From positions 1-64,000 of the forward strand of contig WTXG01000125.1 in assembly GCA_022496185.1 (NCBI GenBank): DNA of 64,000 nt, written 5' to 3'. A program made the translations under genes and the position numbers. Source of the stretch: Multifurca ochricompacta (lineage: Eukaryota; Basidiomycota; Agaricomycetes; Russulales; Russulaceae). The notes beneath the pieces were generated by a model. It worked only from the letters and a program-made list of their open reading frames with translations, was not told where the DNA came from and ran no database searches. Below are positions 1 through 10,544 of this stretch, piece by piece (within the stretch, counting starts at the first letter, position 1; every line of letters starts with the position of its first letter).

Positions 1-2491
1 CCACCATCAGAATATGACAAACTGGCTCGCATGGTGCAACGTCAGCAGAATGTCGCAGAGCCGGTCCCACCGTTTTATATTCGGACCCTTGTTTCGCTCG
101 AAGCTGCCCTTAATGCGACCCTCGCAAAAGAAAAAGAAGCTAAAAAAAAGATGAACGCAAGCAATGCGCGCGCCCTAACTGCCATGAAACAAAAAGTGCG
201 GAAGACCGTCAAGGAGTACGAGAAGGAAATCAAACAATACAATGATGTACCCATCTTTCACAAATATCTTCATCTACGAGTTGCTTATCATTTATCAGGA
301 TCCAGAGGCATTTGAACATGAATATGCAGCCCTTGCCGTACCACAAGCACAGCTAAAGCCAGAAGTGGTTAAAAAGCCCCCTGGTGTGGAGGGTGACGAT
401 GAAGAAGAATATTTTACCCACGTTGGAAAAGGCGGGAAAGCTACGCAATATACTTCGGAGGGGATCTACAAGAACCTCCAGGCGATCCAGGAAGCTCGCG
501 GCAAAAAAGTGAGCTTTCAGATGTCCCCTTTCCGATCAACATGCCGATATTTCCCAGAACACAGATCGTGTATATCAGATTCGTACGCTGGAACGACTGC
601 TCGATGTCGCCGTCACCCCTTATCAGCAAATTCGTGTTCTGCTCGCCCTAATCTCATCTCGCTTTGACTACAATGCTTCTGTCGCCTCCTACATGCCCAT
701 TGAAATGTGGTTATCCGCTCAGCGCGAGATAGACGGTCTCATCCGCATCCTTATCAGTAATAGCGGGTATTCAGTGCAGGAGGTCACTGAAGACTACGAC
801 GATCTTGTGGAGCGTACCCCAGAAGGTGAAAAAGATAGGGTCGTCCGTATCCGCGGCAGCATTATTAGCTTCGTCGACCGGCTAGACGATGAGTTCACTC
901 GCAGCTTACAAAACTTAGACCCCCACGGAACTGAGTATGTGGATCGGTTGAAGGATGAAAAGGGTCTCTACTGTACCATCTGTCTCGCAGAGACCCTTTA
1001 TGAGAAGAAGCAGCTTCGTGAGCCTCTTGCTCGTGTCATCATGCGGCGTCTGGAACACATCTACTCCAAGGTACCTTATTGGGCGTACGCAAAATTTATG
1101 TTACACTCATCCACATGTCTTGTTTACAGCCGGATGCCGTTCTTGCTGTGCTCGAATCAGCAGTTGCTTCGTCGGATGCAGTCATTTCGCTTTCGCTGGC
1201 CTCACAAACATCCCCGTCTGCGCTCATCCACGCTCTCTGCGTTCATTTGTACAAGTCCGGGAACTCTGTCCTGCGAACGCGTGCAATGCTCAGTCACATT
1301 TACCATCACGCTTTGCATAATGACTTCTACACTGCACGTGACATGCTGCTCATGTCTCACTTGCAAGAGACCGTCTACTCCATGGACGTTGGCACTCAGA
1401 TTCTATACAACCGCGCCGTTGTACAGCTCGGGCTTTGCGCATTCCGGTCCGGCCTGATTAAAGAGGCTCAGTCTACTCTGCAAGATATTTTTGCCACTCA
1501 GAGGGTGAAGGAGCTCCTTGCACAGGGTGTGCACCAGCCGCGGTTTCAAACGCTCACCCCAGAACAAGAGAAAGCGGAGAAGCAACGTCAGCTGCCGTTT
1601 CACATGCATATTAACACAGAGCTACTCGAGGCAGCGTTCCTCGTGTCTAGCATGCTTGTCGAAATTCCTATGCTAGCCAGCATTGATCTAGAGGAGCAGA
1701 AGCGCAAGGCCATCTCGAAGCCCTTTCGACGACTGCTGGACTTTGCAGACCGTCAAGTATTCACAGGCCCTCCAGAGAGTACGCGGGACCATATCATGCA
1801 AGCTAGTAAAGCGCTTCAGCATGGCCAGTGGCAGCAGTGCCGCGATCTCATACAGGATATCAAGATCTGGAGTCTCATGCCTGAGGCTGCAACAGTCAAG
1901 GAGATGCTTGCTAAGTGAGTGGAGAAATATCACGCTTTGCACTTGTGCTGATGACAATCTCAGGCGCATCCAGGAGGAAGGGCTACGTACTTTTTTATTC
2001 ACGTTCGCGCCGCATTACAAAACTCTCTCATTGGCGTTACTTGAACGCACCTTTTCCTTGGATCGTCGGGCTGTCAACTCTATCGTGTCACGGATGATCT
2101 GGACTGAGGAGCTTCCCGCTTCCTTAGACCAATCTGCAGGCGTGATCGTATTCCATCGCGTCGAGCTCACTCGACCGCAGCAGCTGGCGCAGATTTTAGC
2201 GGAGAAGGTTGGAGCGATGGTGGAACAAAATGAGAAGGCCCTCGATATCCGCCTTGGCGGGGCAACTGCTTGGGGCGATCGAGCAGACGGCCTCAAGGGT
2301 GATAAACGGGGCGAGCAGACGCAGGAACGGAGGGGACGTGGGGAGCGGAGAGGTGGTGCCGGTGCGCGAGGTAGGTTTGGCGTCGCCCGAGTTTATCGCT
2401 CATGGCTCACATGCACATTTCAGGCGCAAGGGGTGGACGAGGAGCACGCTTTGCACAGGGGCTCGGAAGTCAGATGACCAAGACACGATAG
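1..2491 (+). CDS. NIP1: Eukaryotic translation initiation factor 3 subunit c (eIF3c/Nip1), 5'-truncated by the window edge
   Basis: A core eIF3 subunit that bridges eIF1, eIF2 and eIF5 on the 40S ribosome in the cytoplasm. The visible exons are 1-246, 299-508, 558-1070, 1130-1914, 1964-2370 and 2424-2491, giving about 742 residues; fungal eIF3c is usually near 850, so only the N-terminus is missing. The five introns are 49-59 bp and all GT...AG, and each join restores the frame exactly. Family hallmarks are the [12 protein letters not shown] segment, the [10 protein letters not shown] segment, the [22 protein letters not shown] stretch in parts, and a C-terminal PCI region with [16 protein letters not shown]. 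The tail is Arg/Gly-rich and ends [16 protein letters not shown], typical of this family. Intron 1 was placed at 247-298 because it joins QYND to DPEAFEHEY. Identification is firm; exact splice sites are inferred. Confidence 0.95.
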
Positions 2492-2745
2492 CTATACTAC
2501 TTTTGATTTGCTTGGCCTGGAGGTTTTGTGTGTGCACCATTCACACGTGTGTTTGTGTGTATGCCAGTCGTCGCTTGACGTCAGATACGCCACATCTGGT
2601 TAGCCCGGGCTCAGTCATCTATCCTCCTCGGGTATGGTCATATTAGGGGAGGAGACTTGGAGCGAGCTCCCACAGGTGCACAGGTGAATCCGTGGGCCGT
2701 GGGAGAAAAGAGATGACGCAATATCTCCCCTCCCCACCTTATCAG

Positions 2746-2753
2746 TATAAAAA
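2746..2753 (+). promoter_or_regulatory. TATA box of the carbonic anhydrase gene
   Basis: The sequence TATAAAAA lies 49 bp upstream of the carbonic anhydrase ATG, in the roughly 300-bp gap after the eIF3c stop codon. Position and sequence suit a core promoter. No other regulatory site can be assigned in 2492-2745. Confidence 0.5.
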
Positions 2754-2794
2754 AGCATACCCACTCACCCGGCAATGCTGAGAAAGCTTTGATC

Positions 2795-3529
2795 ATGACC
2801 TCTACCGACGATTTCTTGAAAGCTAATGAGTCCTATGCCGCATCCTTTGGTGATAAAGGCTCGCTTGCAATTCCTCCGGCGAGGAAGCTCGTGATCAGTG
2901 GGTACAGTTAATGACTGCATCATTGCGTGCGACTGCTCAGTCGTCTCAGTTACTTGTATGGACGCCCGCATCGAGTAAGACTCGCTTAGGCTGCTGTGCC
3001 GCGCAATTGATTCACACAGTCTAAGTCCTGCTGCTCACTTGGGACTGAAGGAAGGTGATGCTCATGTCATCCGCAATGCCGGTGGTGTCGCGTGGGTGAT
3101 GCTAGCTGCCATTATCTCCGCTGTACTCGAGATTTTACTTGTTCTTATAGCGCAGATGCCATTCGAAGCATTGTCATCTCTCAACGTCTGTTGGAAACGC
3201 ACGAGATTGCTGTCTTCCATCACACTGGCTGCGGCATGCTCCTATTTCAGACGCAGCAGCTACGTGACCTTGTCAAGAATGCTGCCCCGGATGACTCGGA
3301 AGTTGCACGTCATGTTGATGCTATTCACTTCCACGAGTTCTCGAACCTTGAAGAGGCTGTGCAACGTGATGTTTTATTCTTGAAGTCACATCCCCTCGTG
3401 CTCAAGGAGACAACCATAACTGGTTGGATTTATGAAGTGGAAACAGGCAGGGTAAGTCAGCAAGTAAAATTAGTAAGAGGTTTTCATTTACATCCATATA
3501 TTTGCATCCAGATTAGGCAAATAATTTGA
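2795..3529 (+). CDS. Beta-class carbonic anhydrase, small fungal type
   Basis: Interconverts CO2 and bicarbonate using a zinc ion; no signal peptide is visible, so a cytosolic enzyme is likely. Exons are 2795-2897, 2950-2974, 3020-3091, 3151-3451 and 3512-3529, with introns of 45-60 bp. The sum is 519 nt, a whole number of codons, and gives 172 residues, normal for the short beta-CA type. The active-site motif TCMDAR is created by the first splice and supplies the first Zn Cys plus the Asp-Arg dyad. HHTGCGM supplies the Zn His and second Cys. GLKEGDAHVIRNAGG and the C-terminal GWIYEVETGRI are family-typical. The first ATG starts MTSTDDFLKAN, as in other fungal homologues. The last exon codes only IRQII and was chosen because it restores the usual C-terminus. 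Confidence 0.93.
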
Positions 3530-3894
3530 GTCATATACATTATGTGTATCATGCAAGTTGCAGATATAGTGCTCAGAAGGCCCAGAATGAGTTGTGATTG
3601 TGACAACTGTCGTGTTGTTGCTTGTCTTTTCTTGTTAGTGATTGGCAGGGGTTGTGATGGTCTGTGACGAGTCCGACGGTTTTCCAATCGGGTGATATCT
3701 GCTCTTTTAATTTCTCATTTGATCACTTGATTGCACCTCATGCTCTCTCCACAGGGGGCACAACCCCTCTGACTCATTCTGTCACAGCCAGGTGAGAGCT
3801 GTGTTGAAGTTGAGTCGAGTATTCAAGACCAAGTCAAGTCAAGTCTGATAGATAAAGGCCAAGATGACTGTCAAGACCAGGCAGGCCCTGTGAC
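3530..3894. other. Downstream flank of carbonic anhydrase, no gene seen
   Basis: About 365 bp between the carbonic anhydrase stop and the first transposon terminus. It is mixed-composition sequence with short T-rich stretches and no convincing reading frame or RNA. It probably contains the 3' UTR and polyadenylation region. Confidence 0.5.
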
Positions 3895-4816
3895 TAGTGA
3901 TGTGCACGGCTCGGCTCAAAGCCGTAAGCCGGCCGTTTCTGAGCCGGAAAAAGCCGGGCCGACATAGGCCGTGAAAACGGCTTCCAGTGGCCCATGGCTC
4001 AGGCTTAAGGTTTGGAAAGCCTGAAGCCACAGCTTGGGCTGCAGCTTTTGGTGGCTGAGTCACACTTTCTATGAACCAGAATACCAGTACAGAGATAGTC
4101 CAACATAATTGTGATTGCATTTAGATTTTAGATAAAACAATTGATGAGATAAAAACATGTCTTACATTAATCAAGATACTGAGTATATACATCTCAGATC
4201 AATCATGTGATTAAATCACATTGTGAGATAATGTGTTTGTTTACTTTAATTTAGTAGCTGATATAGTACATCTAAATAGGAATTCTGAAGGAAATGGGCA
4301 TGGTGCAGACTTATATTTTAGATACTTTGTTAACTTAGAGACTTAGGTGCTTGTGATAATGCAATAGCAACTGCTTTATCTATAGCAGATTTAGTGGCTT
4401 TATACAGCTACTAAATCAAAGTAAATGAATGCATGCATTATCTTGCTTGTTAATGAAAGTGATTTAATCACATGATTGATCTGAGATGTATATACTCAGT
4501 ATCTTGATTAATGTAAGACACATTTTTATCTCATCAATTGTTTTATCTAAATGCAATCACAATTATCTCAGACTATCTCTGTACTGGTATTCTGGTTCAA
4601 CAAATTCAATGCTGTCCTGGATGCACATTTTTTATGCAGCAAAGGACATTATAGATACACACAGCCATTTTTTGAGTAATATTAATTGATAATCTGATTA
4701 TAGAGTAGTCTAAAGTAGTCTAGTATGTATTTTAGATAATGCCAGACCAGCAGAAACAATTGCACATTAGTAAATAAGATGTGTCAGGGTACTTATGAAA
4801 GTAAGCCACTGATAAC
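3895..4816 (+). mobile_element. Left part of a degenerate hAT-like DNA transposon (element X)
   Basis: It starts TAGTGATGTGCACGGCTCGG, whose first bases match the TAGTGATTGG terminus of the hAT-like element at 4817-7837. A GC-rich subterminal cluster (repeats of the CGGCTC/AAGCCG kind) lies in the first 100 bp, followed by AT-rich sequence. Its right-hand part resumes at 7838 after the nested insertion and appears to continue after 15911. No matching right terminal inverted repeat was found, so the right end is unknown. No transposase remains. Confidence 0.45.
4073..4599. repeat. Foldback inverted repeat, arms about 145 bp
   Basis: The segment 4073-4222 reads, with only a few changes and a small indel, as the reverse complement of 4459-4599. 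Weaker complementarity (the TTTAGTAGCTG region) continues inward into the 236-bp loop. It lies inside element X. It could be a subterminal foldback of X or an inserted MITE; no target duplication was identified. Confidence 0.75.
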
Positions 4817-5690
4817 TAGTGATTGGCAGGGGTAACCCTGGGGTATCCTCATTGGTACCTGTACCTGTACCTGTACCCATAGTGATGGGTACAGGTAACC
4901 CGTGAAAATGCATGCAAGTTTTTTACTTGCATCATGCATTTCAGATGACCGGCCTGGGCCTTCCCAGACCAAGATGATACACAACGCGTTCATTTGTGGC
5001 TGCTTAAGATCCCTCAATGACTCTTGTTTTATGTTTAGAAGATTAAGATAATTTATTATTCCATTTTTATCTTATTATTCTGCTTTCAATTTTATACAAG
5101 CACAACTAAAATACAGTATACAGAGATGATTAGATAGGATGTTATAGAACATTGATGAAAAGCCTGTCAGATAACCACACAGAATGCAAAAAAATTTGAT
5201 GAACACATAGAAATTGACAGGGGTAACACCTGGATAATTGTTTTGATACCTGGGTTACCCATAAAATGAAACGTGTGCAAGTTCTTTACTTGCATCATGC
5301 ATTTCGGACATCCGGCCCGGAACATCCCGGTCTAGGAGATATGCACTTGGACACAATGTGTTCATTTATGGCTTCTTAAGATCCCTCAAAAATTCCTGTT
5401 TTATGTTCATAAGATTAAGATAATTTATTATTCTATTTTTATTTTATAATTCTGGTTTCAATTTTATACAAGTGCGACTGTTCTTTGCATTTCTGTGCAT
5501 TTTGGATAAATGGCCCGGGCCATCCTGGTCAGGGAGATAAGCACTTGGACACAACATGTTCATTTATGGCTACTCAAGATCCCTCAAAAATTGTTGGTTT
5601 ATGTTCAGAAGATTAAATGGATCCTTTATTTACATTACTATTTTATTATTCTGCTTTCATTTCATACAAGCATGACTGTCCTGGCATGTT
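4817..5690. repeat. Three degenerate tandem copies of the element's left end
   Basis: Units start near 4817, 5212 and 5480. The first two begin with a (G)ACAGGGGTAAC-like terminus, and all contain the block GCATTT, a GGCC-rich patch, TTCATTT.TGGCT, AAGATCCCTCAA and a T-rich end reading TTTTATACAAGC or similar. Copies differ by many substitutions and indels, so the triplication is old. Confidence 0.6.
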
Positions 5691-6062
5691 TAAGTCAACC
5701 TTCCTTAATAGGAAGGAGGTCAGACCACCATGCGACGCAATGTACAGTAGCCCACAAAACCATTCCAATGTTTGGCCACCCTGAAGAGATTGACCTACCA
5801 CACAATGAGAATAATTTCCAAAATTAGTACAAATTGGTAGATGATAGTGTAGCATCTAAGCTTCAATTAGAGCCTATACTAATGTCAATTGGATCAGTGG
5901 TTTATGATATATAAAATGTTTTGTGAGGCATTATCATTGGAATGGTTTTGTGGCCAACATGTGAGATGACAAAACCAGTATCTGGTGGTCATGGGAATGC
6001 ATTGACAGTCATGTGACAATGTTTAATAAGTTGAACACACACCAAATAATCATCAAGAACAC

Positions 6063-6445
6063 TTGCTTCTTACCATGCATGCCCTCTCTGCTGCCAAAAG
6101 GACTCACATCATCTCCCTCCTCACTTCAGGCAAATCTGCCCATAAAGTGTCAACTATGACTGGCCATGGCACTATTATCATCTCAAGATGGGTCATAAAT
6201 ACTGCCCTTACCATCCCAAGTCAAATGGAGGGAGACCAAGGAAGCTGACAGAGAGAAATGCTCAGCATGCTGTTTGCCTTATCTCCTCTGGCAGGGCAGA
6301 CACAGATGTGGAAGTGACTAGAGCACTTCAGAAGTTGTTAATGGGTTCCTCTATCAACATAATATGCCCATCCATCCTCCCATCAAGTTTTCAAGCCATA
6401 ACTGGCCCCTCCCATATCATACACCCCCATTCCATCATACAGTAA
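6063..6445 (+). pseudogene. Tc1/mariner transposase N-terminal fragment (left palindrome arm)
   Basis: Two overlapping frames encode the DNA-binding end of a Tc1-type transposase. The first helix-turn-helix reads LSAAKRTHIISLLTSGKSAH; after a frameshift near 6190 come NGGRPRKLT, the GRPR-type linker of Tc1/Paired bipartite domains, and then a second helix region. No DDE catalytic domain follows, because the arm ends at the palindrome centre. It is non-functional. Confidence 0.7.
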
Positions 6446-6659
6446 CCCACAAAACCATTCCAATGTTTAACCATCCTGAAGAGATTGACCAACCACACCA
6501 TAGGAATAATTTCCAAAATTAGTAGAAATTGGTAGATGATATTGTATCATCTAAGTGTCACTTAGAGCCTATACTGATGTCAATTGGGTCAGTGGTTCAT
6601 GATATATAAAATGTTTTGTGTAGCAATGTCATTGGATTGGTTTTGTGGCCTATTGCACT
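6440..6659. mobile_element. Tc1/mariner MITE, 220 bp, at the palindrome centre
   Basis: It begins CAGTAACCCACAAAACC and ends with the inverted GGTTTTGTGGCC motif. TA precedes it (6438-6439) and follows it (6660-6661). It resembles the 210-bp terminal units of the arms over its whole length but with many substitutions, so it is a separate, older-diverged copy. Confidence 0.7.
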
Positions 6660-7036
6660 TATGATGGAATGGGGGTGTATGATATGGGAGGGGCCAGTTA
6701 TGGCTTGAAAACTTGATGGGAGGATGGATGGGCATATTATGTTGATAGAGGAACCCATTAACAACTTCTGAAGTGCTCTAGTCACTTCCACATCTGTGTC
6801 TGCCCTGCCAGAGGAGATAAGGCAAACAGCATGCTGAGCATTTCTCTCTGTCAGCTTCCTTGGTCTCCCTCCATTTGACTTGGGATGGTAAGGGCAGTAT
6901 TTATGACCCATCTTGAGATGATAATAGTGCCATGGCCAGTCATAGTTGACACTTTATGGGCAGATTTGCCTGAAGTGAGGAGGGAGATGATGTGAGTCCT
7001 TTTGGCAGCAGAGAGGGCATGCATGGTAAGAAGCAA
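6597..7036 (-). pseudogene. Tc1/mariner transposase N-terminal fragment (right palindrome arm)
   Basis: Identical to the fragment in the left arm but on the opposite strand, with the same frameshift. This shows that the inverted duplication happened after the gene was already broken, or that the arms are kept identical by gene conversion. Confidence 0.7.
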
Positions 7037-7411
7037 GTGTTCTTGATGATTATTTGGTGTGTGTTCAACTTATTAAACATTGTCACATGACTGTCAATGC
7101 ATTCCCATGACCACCAGATACTGGTTTTGTCATCTCACATGTTGGCCACAAAACCATTCCAATGATAATGCCTCACAAAACATTTTATATATCATAAACC
7201 ACTGATCCAATTGACATTAGTATAGGCTCTAATTGAAGCTTAGATGCTACACTATCATCTACCAATTTGTACTAATTTTGGAAATTATTCTCATTGTGTG
7301 GTAGGTCAATCTCTTCAGGGTGGCCAAACATTGGAATGGTTTTGTGGGCTACTGTAGTTGCTGCCCCATGCAGCTTGTAGATACACATGGGCCTTGTTTC
7401 AGTAAACTAAT

Positions 7412-7630
7412 TTGATAATTTGATTATATTATAGTCTAAAGTAGTCTAGAGAGTATTTTAGATAGTGCCAGACCGGCAGAATTGATCGTGTGTTAATAAA
7501 ACAGATGCATCATGATTTTCAAGAAGTGGATCACTGATAACACTTTTATTTTACATCGCACTGTTGATCTGCTTTGATACTTCATATGATAATACTAGAA
7601 CATATTTAAAGATACCCTGTAGCATACATC
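7412..7630. repeat. Uninterrupted paralogue of the hAT insertion site
   Basis: This segment aligns to 4689-4816 joined directly to 7838-7938, including one copy of CTGATAAC at 7534-7541. It represents the unoccupied version of the target of the 4817-7837 insertion, carried within the inserted element itself. Confidence 0.65.
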
Positions 7631-8425
7631 AGACAAGATCTTTTATTTTTGTGGCTGCAGATGTGTTTTATCTTAGAATTTCTACTGATCTTGTCAATGC
7701 ATAATTGGTGCCTATACCCGCCAAACCTGCTGCGCGGGTACGGGTTTCCACGGGTTGGGAGCCATATACCCGTACCTGTACCCGGCAAAACCTGTGGCAC
7801 TTACCCATGCAGGTATGAAAACCCTTGACAATCACTACTGATAACTAATCAGATTTACATTGCATGCCTGATTGGCTTTGGTATTTCATAGAATAGTACT
7901 GGAACCTATTTAAAGATGCCCTGTAGCATGCTACAGACTGTTGAACAATCATTCTGCTGGTTACTGACTGTAGTTAGTAGCAGGTTAGGCTATAAAGACA
8001 AGTAGTACTTCAGAGGTTAGAAGAACTCTATATTAACTATACTACTGACCTATAAAGACAAGTAGTCTACAGAAGATGGTTAGTCAAAGGTAAAAGAAAG
8101 GTATAGCAAAAGGGAACTTACACTTCAGAGGTTAGAAGAACTCTGAAGTGAAAGAGATGAAACAGACACCCTTATATACCCCAAGGGATGGTCTGTGTGC
8201 ACTGGGAATAAGTCCACAAGTGCTGGACAATAAACAAGAGAGATAAAGGCCATTGGCCAAAGGAGAATCACATGCTATACTGCGCATTACTAAGTCCATC
8301 ACTAATCAGCTGAGTAAAGTGAGAAAGAGTGTAATAAAGATAACATAAAAAGTCTGATACTCCGGAATCTAATCTAATCTACAGCTGAAGCGAACCTTAG
8401 ATGCCTGAAGCATCTCCAGACATGT

Positions 8426-9014
8426 TGTTACGACCCCTGCCTAGCAACCCGATTTTCTTCACGATCCCCAGCGACGACCCTACCCGTCCCCCTACTTTAC
8501 ATTTCCTGATCACGTCCCCTTCCTGGGATCCGTCACATGCTTTACTTCCTTCCCCGTGATTGACTTTGTCTCTGTTTGCCTCGCTTTGTCTATGATTGAC
8601 TCCTTTTCCCTTATCTCTTATCCCTTATCGTACGATCGGACACTTACTTAGTTCCCTATCAGAAGCTAGGCTTTACGCCCTTCGCTTTCGTATATTTGGA
8701 CCCACATGACTCCGTTCTCTTATCTTGTAGATGCCCATTCGATTACGTATATAAGTCTGCTGTAACTACAATGTAGACCTCAGACTCGACTTATTGAATA
8801 CATCGGTGTTTGTCTTCTGGACTTCCCCTTGAAACCTCTGACTCGATCGTCTCAGTGCTTTTGGCACTTTCCGCTCAACATTGTCACTCGGGAACAGCCC
8901 CGTTGACTTTGACTCATCCACTCCTACTCCAAGAGGTCTTATTGATCTCTTATCTGAACATACGTACGAAGCTGTCGCACAAGTCGTGCAGAACGTCTTG
9001 CACCGGACGTAACA
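8426..9014 (+). repeat. gypsy1 5' LTR, 589 bp
   Basis: It begins TGTTACGACC and ends GGACGTAACA. It aligns to the 3' LTR at 15306-15894 without gaps. The roughly ten differences noticed all fall at CpG or former CpG positions. It contains a TATA box at 8748. Confidence 0.95.
8748..8792 (+). promoter_or_regulatory. LTR core promoter and predicted transcript 5' end
   Basis: TATATAAG lies at 8748-8755. The 11-mer AGACTCGACTT starts 34 bp downstream at 8782, about where transcription should begin. That 11-mer is the exact complement of the primer-binding site at 9017-9027. Confidence 0.65.
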
Positions 9015-9027
9015 TCAAGTCGAGTCT
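9015..9027 (+). other. Self-priming type primer-binding site of gypsy1
   Basis: TCAAGTCGAGTCT directly follows the 5' LTR. It does not look like a CCA-ended tRNA complement (no TGG start). From its third base it is complementary to 11 nt at the predicted transcript start, as known for Tf1 and sushi elements. Confidence 0.65.
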
Positions 9028-9033
9028 CTCACA

Positions 9034-10544
9034 GTGGCTTCCAGCCGCAGTCAGACCCTCTTCCGGGAAGAACTCATCGAACGCAGAGACGAGAATAATC
9101 TTTCACAGCAAGTACTTGGCTCTGCCGCCTGGAAAGACTTTGAATCCGAGTTTGGATACTACGTCTATCACGATGGAAGATACCAACCGGTAGAATATGA
9201 TGAAGAGAAAAGAGTTTGGTATTGTATCTGATACTCGGACAGTCGAAACTCTTGGGTTACAACCAGACCGGCCCCACCTGAATTTGGACTAGGCCCGTGG
9301 AGAGAAAACCCTCCAGCCATTGTCACGGACTCCGAACCAGAGGAGTATGTAGAAGAACATAGCGAAGAAGCACTGGTATTAGCGTCGTCTACAGCCCCAG
9401 TTGCACCCGAAGTTGTCACGTTCAGAGCCCCTGCTTTGACAACTCCCCAGATCTCTATACAATCCACCAACACCATCACCCCGTTTTACCAGAACATGTC
9501 CACCATTGCCGCCCAGCTTCCAGACCCCGCCCCACCAGCCCCAGTGGTGGCACCACCAAACATTCCTCCCCCGTCCGGACGATTATCAGGAGTGCTTCCC
9601 CAAACGTTCACTGGGGACCGCTCACAAAGCAAAAAATTCATGTTGGAGTTCACAACCTTTAAAAACTTCAACCATGACGTCCCACAGATTGTCAATCCAT
9701 TTCAACGAGCCAATCTGTTCCTTTCCCTGATTCGGGGGGATGTGGTTGACGACTGGACCATGGAACAGCTGGAATGGCTGAATGAACAAGTCGAAAGTGG
9801 GCGTCGTACCACTAGTGAAGGTCTTTGGGAGACCATCGCTGAGCGGTTTAAGGATGCCTTCACGGATGGGCAGGCTAAGCAGAAGGCGCCCGGGAGCTAA
9901 AGTCCCTCAGAATGGAGAAGGGAGAACTTGATGCATATGTCGCCAAGTTCAGAAGTCTAGCCAACAGGGCCGGCTATGACATGGACGAAGAGGCAACGTT
10001 AGACCTCTTTTCACAAGGTTTGCCCAACCCCCTGGTCAAAAATATTATTCAGTTTCATCACCCCCACGACTGGGATACTTGGGTCGACGCTGCTCGGAGG
10101 CAGCAACAAGACTATCTTGACTTCCAGACAAGGTTTGGAGTTGACACCAAAAGAGGAAAGACCTGAGACCAGTGGAAGGCAGCATTCGGAGTGAAGCCCG
10201 TGCCACATGGCCAGAGGGATCCAAACGCTATGGACACCTCTGCAGATCGGGCCCGAGCTCAGGCAGCACTTACGGAAGACGAGCGGCAGACACTAATGAA
10301 AGAAGGGCGCTGCTTCCGTTGCAGAGCATTGGGACATATGTCCCAGGACTGTCCCAAGAAGGGAGCACGAGTTGCTGTCGCCACGGTGGCACCGGAACAC
10401 CCCGTTCAGAACAACCCCCCCGCCATGGACAAGCGGTCAAAAGAAGAGAAGGCTCAGGATATATGGGCCAACATGATGAAGGAGAGTGAGGAAGTGCACG
10501 CCATACTAGTAGAAAAGGCGTTTGCAAAGAAGGATTTTTGTTAG
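9034..10544 (+). pseudogene. gypsy1 gag, degraded
   Basis: Encodes the capsid/nucleocapsid protein of the element. The gag core is seen in LPQTFTGDRSQSKKFML and QRANLFLSLIRGD, and the zinc knuckle in CFRCRALGHMSQDC (CX2CX4HX4C). The first conserved codon is GTG at 9034; no in-frame ATG lies between it and the TAA at the LTR end. Breaks are a TGA at 9229-9231 where gypsy3 has CGA, a frameshift near 9893 and a TGA near 10164. The end, FAKKDF, precedes the shift into the pol frame. Confidence 0.85.

Larger units (their letters stand above)
5745..7354. mobile_element. Palindromic Tc1/mariner-derived element, 695-bp arms, TA target site
   Basis: The arms 5745-6439 and 6660-7354 are both 695 bp and appear to be perfect reverse complements. 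The terminus CAGTAGCCCACAAAACCATT is flanked by TA at 5743-5744 and 7355-7356, as expected for Tc1/mariner. Each arm holds a roughly 210-bp terminal MITE-like unit (outer CAGTAGCCCAC end and an internal inverted ATGGTTTTGTGGCC), followed by an N-terminal transposase fragment. The centre is occupied by a 220-bp MITE. An assembly artefact is possible because the arms show no divergence. Confidence 0.8.
4817..7837. mobile_element. Non-autonomous hAT-like transposon, 3021 bp, 8-bp TSD
   Basis: The ends are inverted repeats: TAGTGATTGGCAGGGGT on the left and the complement of TAGTGATTGTCAAGGGT on the right. The element is flanked by CTGATAAC at 4809-4816 and 7838-7845. An 8-bp duplication and a TA-initial terminus are hAT hallmarks. 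Subterminal GTACCTGTACC-type motifs occur at both ends. No hAT transposase is encoded; the interior holds tandem copies of its own left end, a Tc1/mariner palindrome and a copy of the sequence into which the element inserted. Confidence 0.8.
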
